DNA of 60,000 bases from Tubiluchus corallicola (lineage: Eukaryota > Priapulida > Priapulimorpha > Priapulimorphida > Tubiluchidae). The translations under genes and the position numbers were made by a program. Shown one piece after another: positions 12,853 through 25,224 of the stretch; the stretch's first letter is position 1; each line of letters starts with the position of its first letter. The stretch covers positions 64,001-124,000 of the forward strand of contig JAQGDQ010000049.1 of NCBI GenBank assembly GCA_030141605.1, in the 5' to 3' direction. Under the pieces are notes generated by a model that was not told the origin of the DNA, searched no databases, and saw only the letters and a list, made by a program, of their open reading frames with translations.

Positions 12853-12936
12853 AATGTTACCAAAGCTTGAAGGCCCCCAAGCTTGAGGTGCCCCAGGCTG
12901 CAGCCTACGCTAGCCTATAGGATAATCATGCCCTGC
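12853..12936 (-). mobile_element. hAT-like transposon terminus, inverted
   Basis: Read on the minus strand it begins CAGGGCATGATTATCC and continues into TAGGCTAGCGTAGGCTGCAG, CCTGGGGCACC and GGGGGCC. That is the CAGGG start and GC-rich sub-terminal layout of hAT-like ends, as at 6432. The partner end was not located with certainty. Confidence 0.4.
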
Positions 12937-13482
12937 ACACACCGAAAAGTATCCACCAAATTCATTTGGATATTCGATATTATTAAGCAGACTATATCAG
13001 TAACCTATTCACCCCTATAGGTTTATGCGAAAACAGTAGGATCCCATGAGTTTGTATTTTACTGTAGAGAACAGTTATTATTACAGCACGGGTTTATAGC
13101 TCCAATGGTTTCTATTTTAAGATGGACAACTTTCTTCAAACGGCCTGCGTCTAGCTAAGTTCTTGTATCACATGACAACACAAACATAACATCTTTCTAA
13201 TGTGTTTTCTTGGTTATTAAAACTGTAGTCTTAACTTGGACACAGAAGTTGCTCTGGCACGTCAAGAATTTCTTCTTTCTGGGTGACGTTTGTAGTTGAC
13301 GCGTTGAGGTTAAAATTATCTTCCACTTACATGCTAATTTCCAATGGAAAACATGTAGATGAAGACGGTGTTTTTGGTTACTTCATTATTTACTTAATCA
13401 AAGAATTCCTCACATGATTACAGACTTGTTTGATATTTTCAAAATTTTATATTACCGAGTCAGAATGAGAAAGAAGATGAAA
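12937..13482. other. Non-coding stretch
   Basis: Nothing recognised. Confidence 0.4.
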
Positions 13483-13556
13483 GAGAAAGAGAGGAGACGG
13501 CTGAGAGAGAATGAAGGACGAGAAAGTGACATAAAGACAGATAGAGAGAGAGAGAG

Positions 13557-13596
<40 letters not shown>

Positions 13597-13608
13597 AGAG
13601 AATGAGAG
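13483..13608. repeat. (GA)n microsatellite
   Basis: Imperfect, then perfect, GA dinucleotides. The overlapping Arg/Glu-rich frame is an artefact of the repeat. Confidence 0.9.
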
Positions 13609-14583
13609 AAAGAGACATACAGATGGCATGGGTGGGAGAAAGGCCTAAGTTTCTTTACTCGACGAAACGATTTACTTCCTTTTTACAGTGTCTTATCATT
13701 TTGTTCCTTTATATGTGTCTTTGCACGGCTTAGCTTCACAGCTTAATTTTTGGCTAATTGAGCTTAATGACTTTAAGTAGTCACTACGCAGCTCCTTATA
13801 GAAAACAAGTTGATACCCCATTAACAAACTTATTTTCTTATGTTAACTGTTAATTATCATAACACTTTCAATGCTTATGCATGTGTTACATAGTCGCATC
13901 ACGATTTTTAGTTACAGCACACTTGGAAAATGTTCCTAATAGAAACGATAATACGATTCGACGTTTGTCTTAAGCAGGCTGCAAAATTTCGGCGTAATTC
14001 CCAGCCGAGTTGCATTTGACATGAAGACAAGGCCTGATATTAAATTTGATAAATTATCCGCGGCGAGCTCGCATATTTTAATTAAAATATTTTTGCTTGA
14101 GAACTATGATAGAAAAAAGTGTCCATTCGAGAAACTGACCCCGTAAATTGCTTTTCTTATAACACATCCGGGCAGGACCCCATCAACCCCCAGGCAGAAA
14201 TGTGTAATTGCATGTTTTGGCGGTGGCTGCATATGGATTACGGAACCATTTACCACACATATGAAGCCAGTTACAAAATGTTTAGTGAATAAACCTTGAG
14301 CTGAATATTTTTGCGGATAATGTTGAAGAGTGGGAAGCATGAGGAGGAGTTTTACGTCATGAATGCGCGAAAAGATTCGAGAAAATACATAAACACGAAG
14401 ATTGTGTTATCGAATACAAATTAAAAGTAGATTATTCGTGGCCATTGTGACAGTATTTTCAGGGTAAATTTAAATACTTCAAATTTTTTTGAGAGTTTGG
14501 GCTAAAATTTCCAATCCGCCACAAACACGACACAAGAAATTAGCTCAAGAAGCGAATAGTGTTAGAAGTAAAGTTAGACTTGG
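13609..14583. other. Non-coding stretch
   Basis: No supported gene or repeat. Confidence 0.4.
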
Positions 14584-14680
14584 CGTTAGGATAGGGTTTT
14601 AGGGTTAGGGTAAGGGTTAGTGTTAGGGTAGGGTTAGCGAATTTAAATTGTTTGAATTTGTAAATTCCTTCCTGAGTTTG
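14584..14680 (+). repeat. Second telomere-like TTAGGG block with conserved flank
   Basis: TTAGGATAGGG, TTTTAGGG, TTAGGGTAAGGG and GTTAGGGTAGGG variants end in GGGTTAGCG. An ATTTAAATTGTTTG flank and TTCCTTCC follow. The order matches the block at 3256-3345, where the array also ends in GGGTTAGCG before ATTTAAATTG. Confidence 0.65.
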
Positions 14681-14901
14681 TAGCTTGAGTTAATTTCATA
14701 CCCGACTTAATTTGTCTTTCCGATTATGGAAGGGGAAAGAGTGAAGACAGCATTACGTCAGCGTTACAAACATACAACTTTTGTGTGTAATGTACATACA
14801 GTGAAAATAAACGAGAGAGTATAAGAAGAAGAAAATAACATTAATTTCTTTGGATTGACACAAATTAACAACCCTCCTTCAAAAAAGTAGCTATCCCATA
14901 G

Positions 14902-15215
14902 TATTCGTCTCATCATTATCAGCATTTGCAACGTTATCATCCTCATTATGAGTATCATTAAAATCACTACCATCATAATTTTAATCGCCATCACATTTAC
15001 CTTCATTTTCATTGTCAACATCATCGTCACTACCACCATCACAACATCGCAAGCATCATTATCATTATCGTTATTGTCATCAACATCACTATCACCATCA
15101 TCATCGCCATCAGTATCATTATCATAACCATCGCATCATCATAATAATCATTGTCGTCGTCGTTGTCGTCATCGTCATCATCATTGTCGCTATTATCTTC
15201 ATGATTAATATTGTA
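14902..15215. repeat. (CAT)n/(CAC)n imperfect triplet repeat
   Basis: ATC/CAT/CAC triplets with GTC interruptions extend over about 300 bases. The His- and Ile-rich frames across it are repeat artefacts. Confidence 0.85.
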
Positions 15216-17634
15216 ATAACAATTAGGAACGCCATCAGAATCATAAGATAAGCACTGAATGAATGCAGTAAAAACCTTTGAAACTAGAAGGACTCTGGTT
15301 CTTCAACGATACCACTGGCTCCACTGAAATTTTTGCAGAGAAAATAACATGGAGAGTTCCTCATTTCCTAAGCCCTAGCAAACAATAAGTATTAGTGCTG
15401 TAAAAAAATACATGGAAATTAGCAGTTTTACGGATAAATAAATAGATATTTTGTGCAGTTTGATACATTGCAGACCGATATCATCACCTTTTCCCTGGAT
15501 CCGCCTCCACCGCTTCACTAACTGGTCTAATTTTGCTCGACACATTCGGCGAACCGACTTTAGCAGAGACCAAGTCTATGGGCCACTATCGTATGGGATG
15601 AATCAGAGGCTTGTTCTTCTGTCGGTTCGACTTTCTGCTTCGTCAGAACGTGCAATATTCTGACAGTTTTCTGCGAAATTACCTACTTTCGCTGACAGAC
15701 GATATGTCAAGGACATCTGACAACTATTTTACTGTAACTAACATGGCTGCAATTAGAAAATGTAACTTGAAAAGCTGACCGGCTTTAGTCGTTTTATCGC
15801 TTTATATCCTGCTAAAACAGCTGAAGCGCTAAGCTAAAAGCGAATGGCTTATATAAGGTCCATGTACTTGTGATAATGAACTTCCTTTATATAAGTCCCT
15901 ATATTAATTTGCCCTCTATCACTTCTTGTGAAGCAGCTTTTTATGATATCAATGCCACTTTGTTTGCATGAAAAGTAGGCTTATAATTATAGTATTAGTT
16001 CATGTGCATTTTTACGCATGTATGCTTTGGCTAACAATTATAAGCCACTACTAATATAACAGCTGTTCGGTGCAGAACTTAATTAATATCAAGGGAGTGG
16101 CAAATTATGGGTCAACTGGGAAGCGTTTTTTGGACAGAACAGTTTCTAGAGGAATGTATAGAAATGGTGCAACTCGGAATACCTCGCTTTAATTCGCAAG
16201 AAAATTGTAATTCATTTACGAATTCAAATTCGGAGAATGAACATCAAGCCAATGGCTTCATAGCCTGGTTTTCGTAGCTGGCTTTATTAAGTTTAATTTG
16301 TTGAAAATTATTCATTTATTAATACAAAAAGTAAGACGCAGACACTTTTCGAAATAAAGTTGAATACGAATCTCAGCACCACATTGAGCTCAGATAGAGA
16401 ATTATATTGATAGATTAATCGTATTTTGTAGTTAAACTGAAACGTGGCACTTCTAATAAGCAGCAACTCACGCACAAAATTGACAATAACGTACGAATCT
16501 TTTATTCCTGTCGATAACTTATGTTACATTGTAATGGTTAATTCGAAGAGATTGCGTCATTGTTATTTTTGGAAAAAGACAACACTTACTTCTAATTAAA
16601 GCAAAGATTACTTCTGTGGCAAAAATTTGACTCTTCTATTTACAGCAGCTTGAGTGCATCTTATAATATTCTAGGAAACAATAACGTCCATTTGCAGTGT
16701 CATATTTTCCTCAGCTTCACGCTTGCGGATATTATGAAATAATGGTGGCTTAAAAAGCTATAGTCACTACTATTAATAATGCCTTCATCTCACTAACATT
16801 TGATCTGCAGCTGCAGAACCTTAATAGTAGTGACCCGTATTGTGGTAAATTTAAGAAAGTTTATGGCCTTATATCAGTTTTTGGATCGTAAAAGCCTTAC
16901 TACATGTGAGCAGGTGCATAGAAGTTTTATAGAGTTTTGTAATCGCTTGTTTTTAACAGGTTATATAGATAATTAGATCCATTGTAAGAATGGGGTTCAA
17001 GTGGTCAGTCAAGAGTCGTGGTCGTTGTTGCTATGGATGCAACGAAAAGTCAGATGGCAAGATTGCTGAACGCATTGTCTGTCTCGTTGAGCGCTCCAAG
17101 CTGTTTTGATAGAACTGATTTTTTTAATTTTTGTATTTCCTTTTAAGATATTTACTTACTCTAAAATGTTCGCATTTTGTTCCGAGTTTTATTCAGAACT
17201 CAGCGGTGAAACTGGTAACATCGTTCTCTTTTGAAGACATGCAACTGTGCCTCTGAGTGTTTCTATGTTTGAAAAAAATACAAAATGCTTAATCACATTG
17301 TTAAGGCCACCCCTAGCAACTCTGGCTGCAGCTGTAAGATTTTGCAAGTTCTTTTAACCAAAGGCATACCAGCAGCCATCTTGAAATGAAAGCAGAACAT
17401 TATTTTGTTTCAAAGACGATTATTATTATTATTCCGTAACACTTTTAGGCACTCAAAAGAACTACAGATTTGCTAAATTCTGCATATCATTTGCTCCACA
17501 CCAATTACTGACCAAAAAATGTTAATTCACTTTTTTAATAACAGATATCGATCGTCACATAAAGAACAAAAGCAGCGGACATCACAGCGACAGTGATGAC
17601 ATCAATGCTGACGTGAATTATCAGAACAACAACA
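15216..17634. other. Non-coding stretch with two small inverted repeats
   Basis: GTCACTACTATTAA at 16763-16776 is perfectly inverted at 16821-16834, with a palindromic CTGCAGCTGCAG near the centre. GGCTTATAATT at about 15978 is inverted as AATTATAAGCC at about 16036. These may be small palindromic elements. No gene was seen. Confidence 0.45.
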
Positions 17635-17673
17635 GCAATAAGCACTATTGCCGCCATCACCACCACCACCACC

Positions 17674-17704
<31 letters not shown>

Positions 17705-17800
17705 CTGCAGCAACAACGATAACAAAAAAAGGACGACGGTAACGGCAACAACAATAACAACAACAACAACAACAACAACAGCAGCAGCAGCAGCAACTTA
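17635..17800. repeat. (CAA)n/(CCA)n/(CAG)n triplet repeat
   Basis: CACCAC, CAACAA and CAG triplets run up to the left arm of the inverted repeat at 17801. The Asn/His-rich, Thr-rich and Ala/Val-rich frames on both strands are repeat artefacts. Confidence 0.85.
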
Positions 17801-18055
17801 GAAAATGTCCAAAAAAATTCCTAATTCTGTTGTTAATAACTCTTGTAACAGCAGCATCAGCAACAGCAACAACAACAACAGCAACAGCAACGCCAACGAG
17901 AACAACGACAATGACAAGGACGACAATGACAAGGACGACAACAAAAGCAGCAGCAACAGCAGCAACAACAACAACGACAGTAGCAGCAGCAGCAACAACG
18001 ACGATGACGACGACAGCAACAACAATACTAATGCTGCTGCTGCTGCTGTTGCTGT

Positions 18056-18086
<31 letters not shown>

Positions 18087-18152
18087 GCTGCTGCTACAAG
18101 AGTTATTAACAACAGAATTAGGAAATTGTTTTGGATATTTTTGTACATTCAA
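17801..18152. repeat. Long inverted repeat with CAG/CAA and CTG halves
   Basis: The left arm at about 17801-17856 contains CCTAATTCTGTTGTTAATAA followed by CTCTTGTAACAGCAGC. The right arm at about 18093-18150 is its reverse complement, with GCTACAAGAGTTATTAACAA and CAGAATTAGGAAATTG. Between them the left side is CAG/CAA-rich and the right side CTG/GTT-rich, so the triplet tracts can also pair. On one strand the whole unit could fold into a long hairpin. Confidence 0.85.
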
Positions 18153-21100
18153 ACGTGAGATCTTTTCAGGAACACAGAACAATTTTATCAAGGCACATAA
18201 TTGTAATAAAAAATTGCCGATTGTTAGAAAACCTGATTACGGCACGTATTCACATTGATTTCCAAGAAAATTTTGTGTAGGAAAATGCCGACTTGCAAAT
18301 CGATAATATATATATCTGTATTAAAATAAACTGCACAACAATATATTGCCGCGTAAACGCTACAATAAACCTGAATCGTGGCAATAAAATGTTCCTGTTT
18401 ACATGGATTTAAACTGTTTACTTGATATACGCAATTATTTGTTGCGAACATAAATAGTACGAACACTTCTAAAAATTTCCCCACATAACCAGTGTAATTT
18501 AGTGCAGATGATTATGACGCGGGGGGGGGGCGTAACCCTCCATATCATCCTAGAATCAAGAATAAATTTCTGAGACGAGACACTGAACTAGTACTGTTGT
18601 CTTAAATTACCCATAATGCATCGTTGCACAAACTTTTTAATCAGCCATTTGGTGGCAGTCCTATAAAACATTATACATTATAACGTTACATAATGAAATA
18701 ACTAATTTTGATGTTATACGTAGACGATGAATTTATTATGTCTACAGAAAAGGTAACACAGTAATCAGAATGTATTATATTGCAGTGTGATATAGTGTTT
18801 ACATCGTCTATTAGAAGAAAACTATTAGAAGAAAAACAGAATTTTATGTATATACTGTAATTATGGTGACACAACCTTCAGTACTTTTTCCGTTCTATTT
18901 CTTTCAAATGACAGAAAGGTACACAGCTTTGTAAAACATTTAAACACTCAGCCATACAGATTGTATAAAAATTGCAATACACACTATTTAAAAATATATA
19001 CATAGGCCTACACATCCAGATACAATACAGAAAGACACAAGGTCATTAAAACATACAACACTAATAGGTCTACAAAACAATAAAAATTTTATATTTTAAA
19101 AAAATTTATATATTAAAAAAATTAAAGATTTTAGTTGCACAACGCAATATAACTTCTAGCAGATGGTCCATATATTTGTATATGAGACTTACAGCATAGT
19201 TTGCCAGTTATACAGACTGGTTTGTTCTGCCAACCCACATAATAAATAATAGTTATTTTTCTTGCAAAAACGTCATAGTTAGAAATATTAAAAGGGTTGG
19301 CTACAAATTTTTCGCTTATATTACTTCTTCTCCAAAAAGTTGAAGAGCGCCTGAAACGCATTATCGTTAGACAACTTTAACAAAGTGTAGGCCTAGCTGT
19401 ATAGGAAAAAGTTAAACCACCTCAAGGCACATGCATAAAGTTGACATGTATACGATTTGAAAACAAACAAAGTATATTAGCTCTTAGGCAAAGCCTTTTT
19501 AACTGCGCTTCATAGCCTCATTATCACGCAAATCCGAAGCAAATACATAACCTAAATAATCATAAGCATTACAATATTTAAAGGAGAACCATAAGTTAAC
19601 GCATGGGCCAAATCCAAGGTCTCATTGATTCTTTATTATCGTATTGTCTTGTAACCTCATAAATTCAATATAATGTTCTTGTCATGTTTCTTCATTGTAA
19701 ATTCATTGTAAATTTTGTATTTTGTGAAACAAATAAACTGTGTTTTTTGTAAAAGAAAACGAATGAAATCAAATCGGCGTACAGATCCACGCTCTTACAT
19801 AAAGCCAATATGAACCTTTTTGCATTTCTCGATTTTAGCACTTTGACCATTGACCTTTTCAGCCGCAAAAATAACGAATTTCTAGGTTTTCGTTAAAAAA
19901 CAAGCAATGGTATTAAAAATTATAAAACCTAAGTGAAAATGTGTAATTATTATAACATAACTACTGGCACTTTTCAGTAGAGAACAATACAACAGATTCC
20001 TTACATTTGAATTAAGGAGTCACCAGCTAAAGTTGGAAGCCTGCATTTTATGAAACACAAGACATTTTATTATTCATATGGAACAGGCATTTTACAATCG
20101 ACTTGAGAATGTAACATAATCACTAGGACAGAACACGAGAAGAAGCTAAACAAACTGCGGTCTTCATCAATCAAGAAGGTGGTTGAAATGCGCGCCGCCA
20201 TATTCGCTTCGTTTTCTGAAATATTATAGAATTCTGATTGCGTTTCATGCATTTCTAAAATACAATAACCACGTCCTTTCTGCGGTTTAGCACTTGCCGG
20301 GATAATGGAAAGTAAACACGCGTATGGATGTTTTGCCAACGAATTCAGACCTTTGAAAGTGTTGAAAAAGTGTTTAAAAGATATCGGAATTTATTTTTGC
20401 AAAGAAGCAAGTTAAGCAACATACTGGACAGACAAGCAAGTCAGAGACATACTTGAGTGGAAACACTAATATGCTTAGATAAGGCACGCTTTACAATACT
20501 GAAATGGACTCACAAGTGCGTACCGCACTTTTGGGAGTGCCTATAAGGTGCCTGCAAAATAAAGCTTGGATTCTATACATGGTACTATACAAGGCGAATT
20601 CAGACCTTTGAAATGGGAAAAATCTTCAAAAGTCTAGAAATTTACTTCCCTATACAAGCAGCATACTGGCCAGCAAAGGAACTCAACAAAAACTATTTTG
20701 AGCAGAAGGCAGAGAAACAAAAGTTGATTAAGCTACTATTTTAAGAAATAGGAGTTGCTCATTTCATAGTTTCTATCTTAGTATTATCATTTCAAAGTTC
20801 TAATGGAGACACGATTACGTACCGTGGTGTTAGCAGTGCCTGAAAAAACATTTAAAAACAATTTAAACCTTTGATTCTCTACGTGATAGTTAAATCGTTT
20901 CTAATCAGAGTCATCAGTCGTCGACTGTCAAAAACTACTGGCAGTAAACGCTCTCTGTTAGCTACAAACTATCTACTTTGCTTCTAAACGTTTCTCGTAA
21001 ATTCAATTTAAATCATTTTGTTTGTGAATAGGCAGTAGTAACGCAAAGTGTAATGAAATTTCGTTTGCTCTTTTCCGTCGTACTCTATGTATGATTTGTT

Positions 21101-21407
21101 TCCAGCTAATACCGGGTAAGACAGCGCATTCAACAAGATTAGTGCACGCGAAAAACAATAAAAGCCATAATAATTGATTTCAGGTTCAATTTACGCGATT
21201 TAATGCCAGTGCGCGTCATCGATTACGTCATCGAAAATGGGTTCTGAAAGTATTGCAACGTATTACTTTCAAAAAGCCCTCAATGGAACATCTCTAATTG
21301 GAAGTTACTTCATCATGGAGAGCAGCAAAAGAACGTACCGTTTGGCGGCAGAAGACCTGGATGATTGGTACACGTCATACAATGATAGGGCCTATGATGT
21401 ACGCAAA
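18153..21407. other. AT-rich non-coding stretch
   Basis: It has a G homopolymer of about ten bases at about 18522 and A/T runs near 19080-19120. Short open frames lack recognisable domains. No gene is supported. Confidence 0.4.
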
Positions 21408-22095
21408 AGATAAGATAAGATAAGATAAGATAAGATAACATATTTATTCAGGAAAACTTGATTGAGCAAAGCTCGTTTACAACAAGTCCTGATAGATGCT
21501 TTTAAATTTAAAATAAAAAATAAATACACGTGAGGACACAAACTTAAAAATTTGCAGACATACACAAAAATCGTACGAACATTGTGAGTAAAACATAAAG
21601 AAAATAAGCAGAAACACAAAAAAGAAAGCTTGGTTTACAATCGCAAAAGAACTTAAAATAAGAAAACAAAGCAAAAAAGCAGAAATAAAGCCAAATTAAC
21701 GTGATCATAAAAGCATATACAATAAAAATCCAAAAAACTAAAACAAATCTAAGATTACAAGCAAATAAAAAAATGTCATATTGAACGTAATTAATATAAA
21801 TCAAATGAAACAATAATATTAAAACCAAATAAACTGAAAGTCAAAATTCACAAACAATGTTCAAGCCAATATCAGAAACACCTGTGCATGTCAAAATTTA
21901 AATTCAGCTCAAGACGAAATTAAAAAGCACAATAAAATTAATTAAAATAACTCTATTGATAAAAAGCGCTAAAACATCCTTTAAACAAATTAATATTGCT
22001 ACTGCTTCTTAATTTATTTGGCAGAGAATTCAATACTTTACCCCTCCTGTATTTTAGAGATTTTTGTCCAATTTGTGTTCAACTTATTACCTAGG
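21408..22095 (-). mobile_element. Non-LTR retrotransposon 3' end with GATAA tail
   Basis: On the minus strand a frame at about 21955-22075 reads YRRGKVLNSLPNKLRSSSNI then LFKGCFSAF. This is the usual C-terminus of CR1/L2/Rex-type reverse transcriptases (W/L-N-SLP..LR.S.S...FK). An AT-rich 3' untranslated part follows to about 21440, with a polyadenylation-type AATAAA, then a tail of TTATC units at 21408-21438. Upstream, up to about 22315, a minus-strand open frame may belong to the same element but shows no known motif. Confidence 0.7.
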
Positions 22096-22369
22096 CGTAT
22101 AACCTAATTTAACTAGCTTTTATGTGAATGGACTTTAAGTCTGAAATAAAAGAAGTGAATTGAATTGAACTGAATTTAGCATCGATAATACAGCTAATTG
22201 AACAGCTAATACACCATTTTGTTTCTCCTGCAATTAATGCTTGGGCATTACTGATCACAGGTGGTTGTAGGTTCTCCATACTTGGACATAGTAATGGTTT
22301 GGAAGTGCAAAACATTGCTACTACAAATTATCGATGCCTGCAATTGATTTGTTGTTTTCCTATTTTCGT
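22096..22369. other. Possible continuation of the minus-strand retrotransposon
   Basis: A 68-codon minus-strand frame (22109-22315) sits directly upstream of the retrotransposon C-terminus. No motif identifies it. Confidence 0.25.
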
Positions 22370-22530
22370 TTTGCTCATTCAATTAATTCCTTATTCACTC
22401 AGTCATGCATTCAGTTATTTATCGATTCGGACATTTACGCATTCACTCATTCATTTACTCGTTTGTTTTCTCGTTGTTTCGTTCGTACGTTCGTTCATAC
22501 AAACGCTTGCTCACGTAGACATTCAGTCAT
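22370..22530. repeat. Degenerate (ATTC)n tetranucleotide repeat
   Basis: ATTC, CATT and GTTC units are repeated with many substitutions. Overlapping plus-strand Ser/Phe-rich frames are artefacts. Confidence 0.7.
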
Positions 22531-24792
22531 TCAGTCTTCGTGCATCTTGTCACGAAATTACTTTCTTATTTTGCGAATAACAACGATTCCATGCGTCCTT
22601 TGTGTGAAACAGGCCTTACATTAAGCGATCTAGACGTCTGTATAAGGCTGCCTGCGTACCCCATGCTATGCTGACGATGTCATGCTTTATGCATGTCATG
22701 CAAAATAGCTTGAAAACCTGTGTTATTAATTACCATATTTCAGATGGTATTAAGCAATCAGATGCAAAAAAGAACTGCATAAAACTAACACTGCAGTTCA
22801 TGATCATGGTTATCATTGTACCGTCTTCTATTTGTGACAAAAAGGCGCCGCTGCCAATCTTAGTAGATTCACTGAGCCGCACGTAGCTTTGAAAGTTTAA
22901 CAAAATTTGAGTATTCGAGGTAAAATATTAATATAATATATTATTATTTAATCTAAGCTTTGATTTAAAAAAGCTGTTGTAGTTTTCAAAATTTTTAGAG
23001 CATTCTTTATTCTGAACTAATGTTTATGCAATTATCCAGTTAACAGACAACTAAATGTTTGTTTTACATTTTGCCGTACGCACAAATAAGTTTTAAGTTA
23101 AGAGTGCTCAGAGGTCTAGTACCGGAAATAATAGTAACCTTAAAAGAAGAAATGATTAAAATTAGTTATCAAACTAGCATAAAACACATGATATGATTTG
23201 TCAAAACTCCAAAAGCCAAAAAATCTTGGCATAAAAACGAATGTGACCATTAAAAAGTTTAAAGAACCATCTTGATAGATCCGTTGGGCGTTTTTGCGTG
23301 TAAAAACATGTTGTAACAAAATTCACAAATATTGTGTGGAAAATGAAAACCTTTAAACTTTAAATAGTTTTGCCTCGTAGACAACAGCCTTCAAAAATGA
23401 CTCTGTAATCGCTCAGTATTGGTAAGTAGCTGGTCAAATTTAGAAATGACACGAGACACCAACAATCCACTTTTTGATGTACTTTAGTCACTTCTGTAAA
23501 ATACTTTTCCATTCAAAGATCAAAATAAATATATGTGTATGAAGGTTATCCGCCTAATAATGTACGACGTTTACTGCTCAAAGGTCATCATCCATAAAGC
23601 AGAACGCGGCCCCCTATGTGCAACCTGCTATAGTTTCTAACAACACAGACTCAGTGCACCTACATTTTGGGAAAGTTTGCGTTGCTATGGTGACCGAGTG
23701 ATTTTTTTTCTCTGCCATCTAGGGGCGAGTTAAAAACGCATTGTAAATGTGTAGTAACTCTATTTGCAGTCTTATTTGGGTGCGAAATTTACTGCTTTTG
23801 TGTTTAATAACTGGCCGCATTGTCAAGAAACCTACTGGGAAAATGGATAATGTACAAAACGCCAAAATATGAACATTATTCTCAAGGCCAACTAGTAGCA
23901 GTTATAACACTACACTTATTCTGGTTGGAAAAAAGAAAGGCTTTTTAGAGAGACTTGGCATGCGGCTGCTGAGTTTCCTTAAGTGCTTTACTTCTTACAA
24001 AGCACCAGTCATGGTTTCCGATCACTACATCTTTTAATATTAGCATAGTGCAGTGCGCACATTCTTCTTAAAGCCTGCAAAATATAAACTCGTAAATCTC
24101 ATCTGAGAGCTTCCAGCTTTCGATACATTTTCTGTATTGCCTGTCCAGAAGTACCTCACTCAACCTAAACAAAATAAATGCGGAGCATATGGCGCATCGG
24201 GTGGAATACTATACATAGTTTGTTTGGGCAGCAGTTGATAACAGCATTGTGGCGTGTTCAACACGCGATTTAAGTAGCTCTGGGCGGTCTCACACAAAAA
24301 AATGCCGTCCGAGTGTTGATAGTCCGTTTAGAAACTCCGCATACAAGCGAATAAACAAACAAACGGGTAATGCCGTTACTTATTTTTTATACAGTGAAAA
24401 TGCCGCAACTGTCACTGAAAACATTATAATTTTATTGAACACTTGCACAATGGAATAATAACAAATCTGAACATTTTGGCATTCACCATGCCATCGTCAA
24501 CAGAAGCTGCGCAAGCACTAAATATAAAACCAATTTTAGTTGTCACTTTATTCTTTATTTCTACTTCATGCATTACTAATTTTATATTTTAAATATAAAC
24601 AAATTATACTTGTCAAGTTTTTCTTGATTGTATTTAATGTATTATTAATTTTATATTTAGGGTTGTACTTTCTGCTGACGATGGGCATGAAGAATGCCGA
24701 AAGATCAAAGTTCGTTAATATTCAATATTCAATATTCAAAATATAAAAACTCAAAGAATTTTATATATCATGCTAACTAACATTTTCTTGTG
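22531..24792. other. AT-rich non-coding stretch
   Basis: No gene, RNA or clear repeat was recognised. Confidence 0.4.
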
Positions 24793-24965
<173 letters not shown>

Positions 24966-25224
24966 CTATTGTGAAAGTGTTCAACAAAATTTTAACCTCT
25001 TCCGTAGCCACAGCGGCAATTTCATTATTTCTGCTAAGTGAAATTAAGACTTCCAAATACAACGAAAATACTGAACACAATGGAAACTATATAAGAGAAA
25101 ATACCAGACATAAAACTAAATGTGTGAAACTATATTATAAAATAGAACTTCTGTTATCTCAAGTTGCTGTCTCAAAATTTTGTTACAACAATAATGCTTC
25201 AAGATCATATGTTGGAAAGACCTT

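Noticed and set aside
3256-14640. Chromosome end or telomere
   Set aside because: The TTAGGG arrays are short, degenerate and flanked by ordinary sequence on both sides.
17535-18258. Several long frames rich in Cys, Val, Ala or Asn on both strands
   Set aside because: They are translations of the CAA/CAG/CTG triplet tracts. Multiple frames are open at once.
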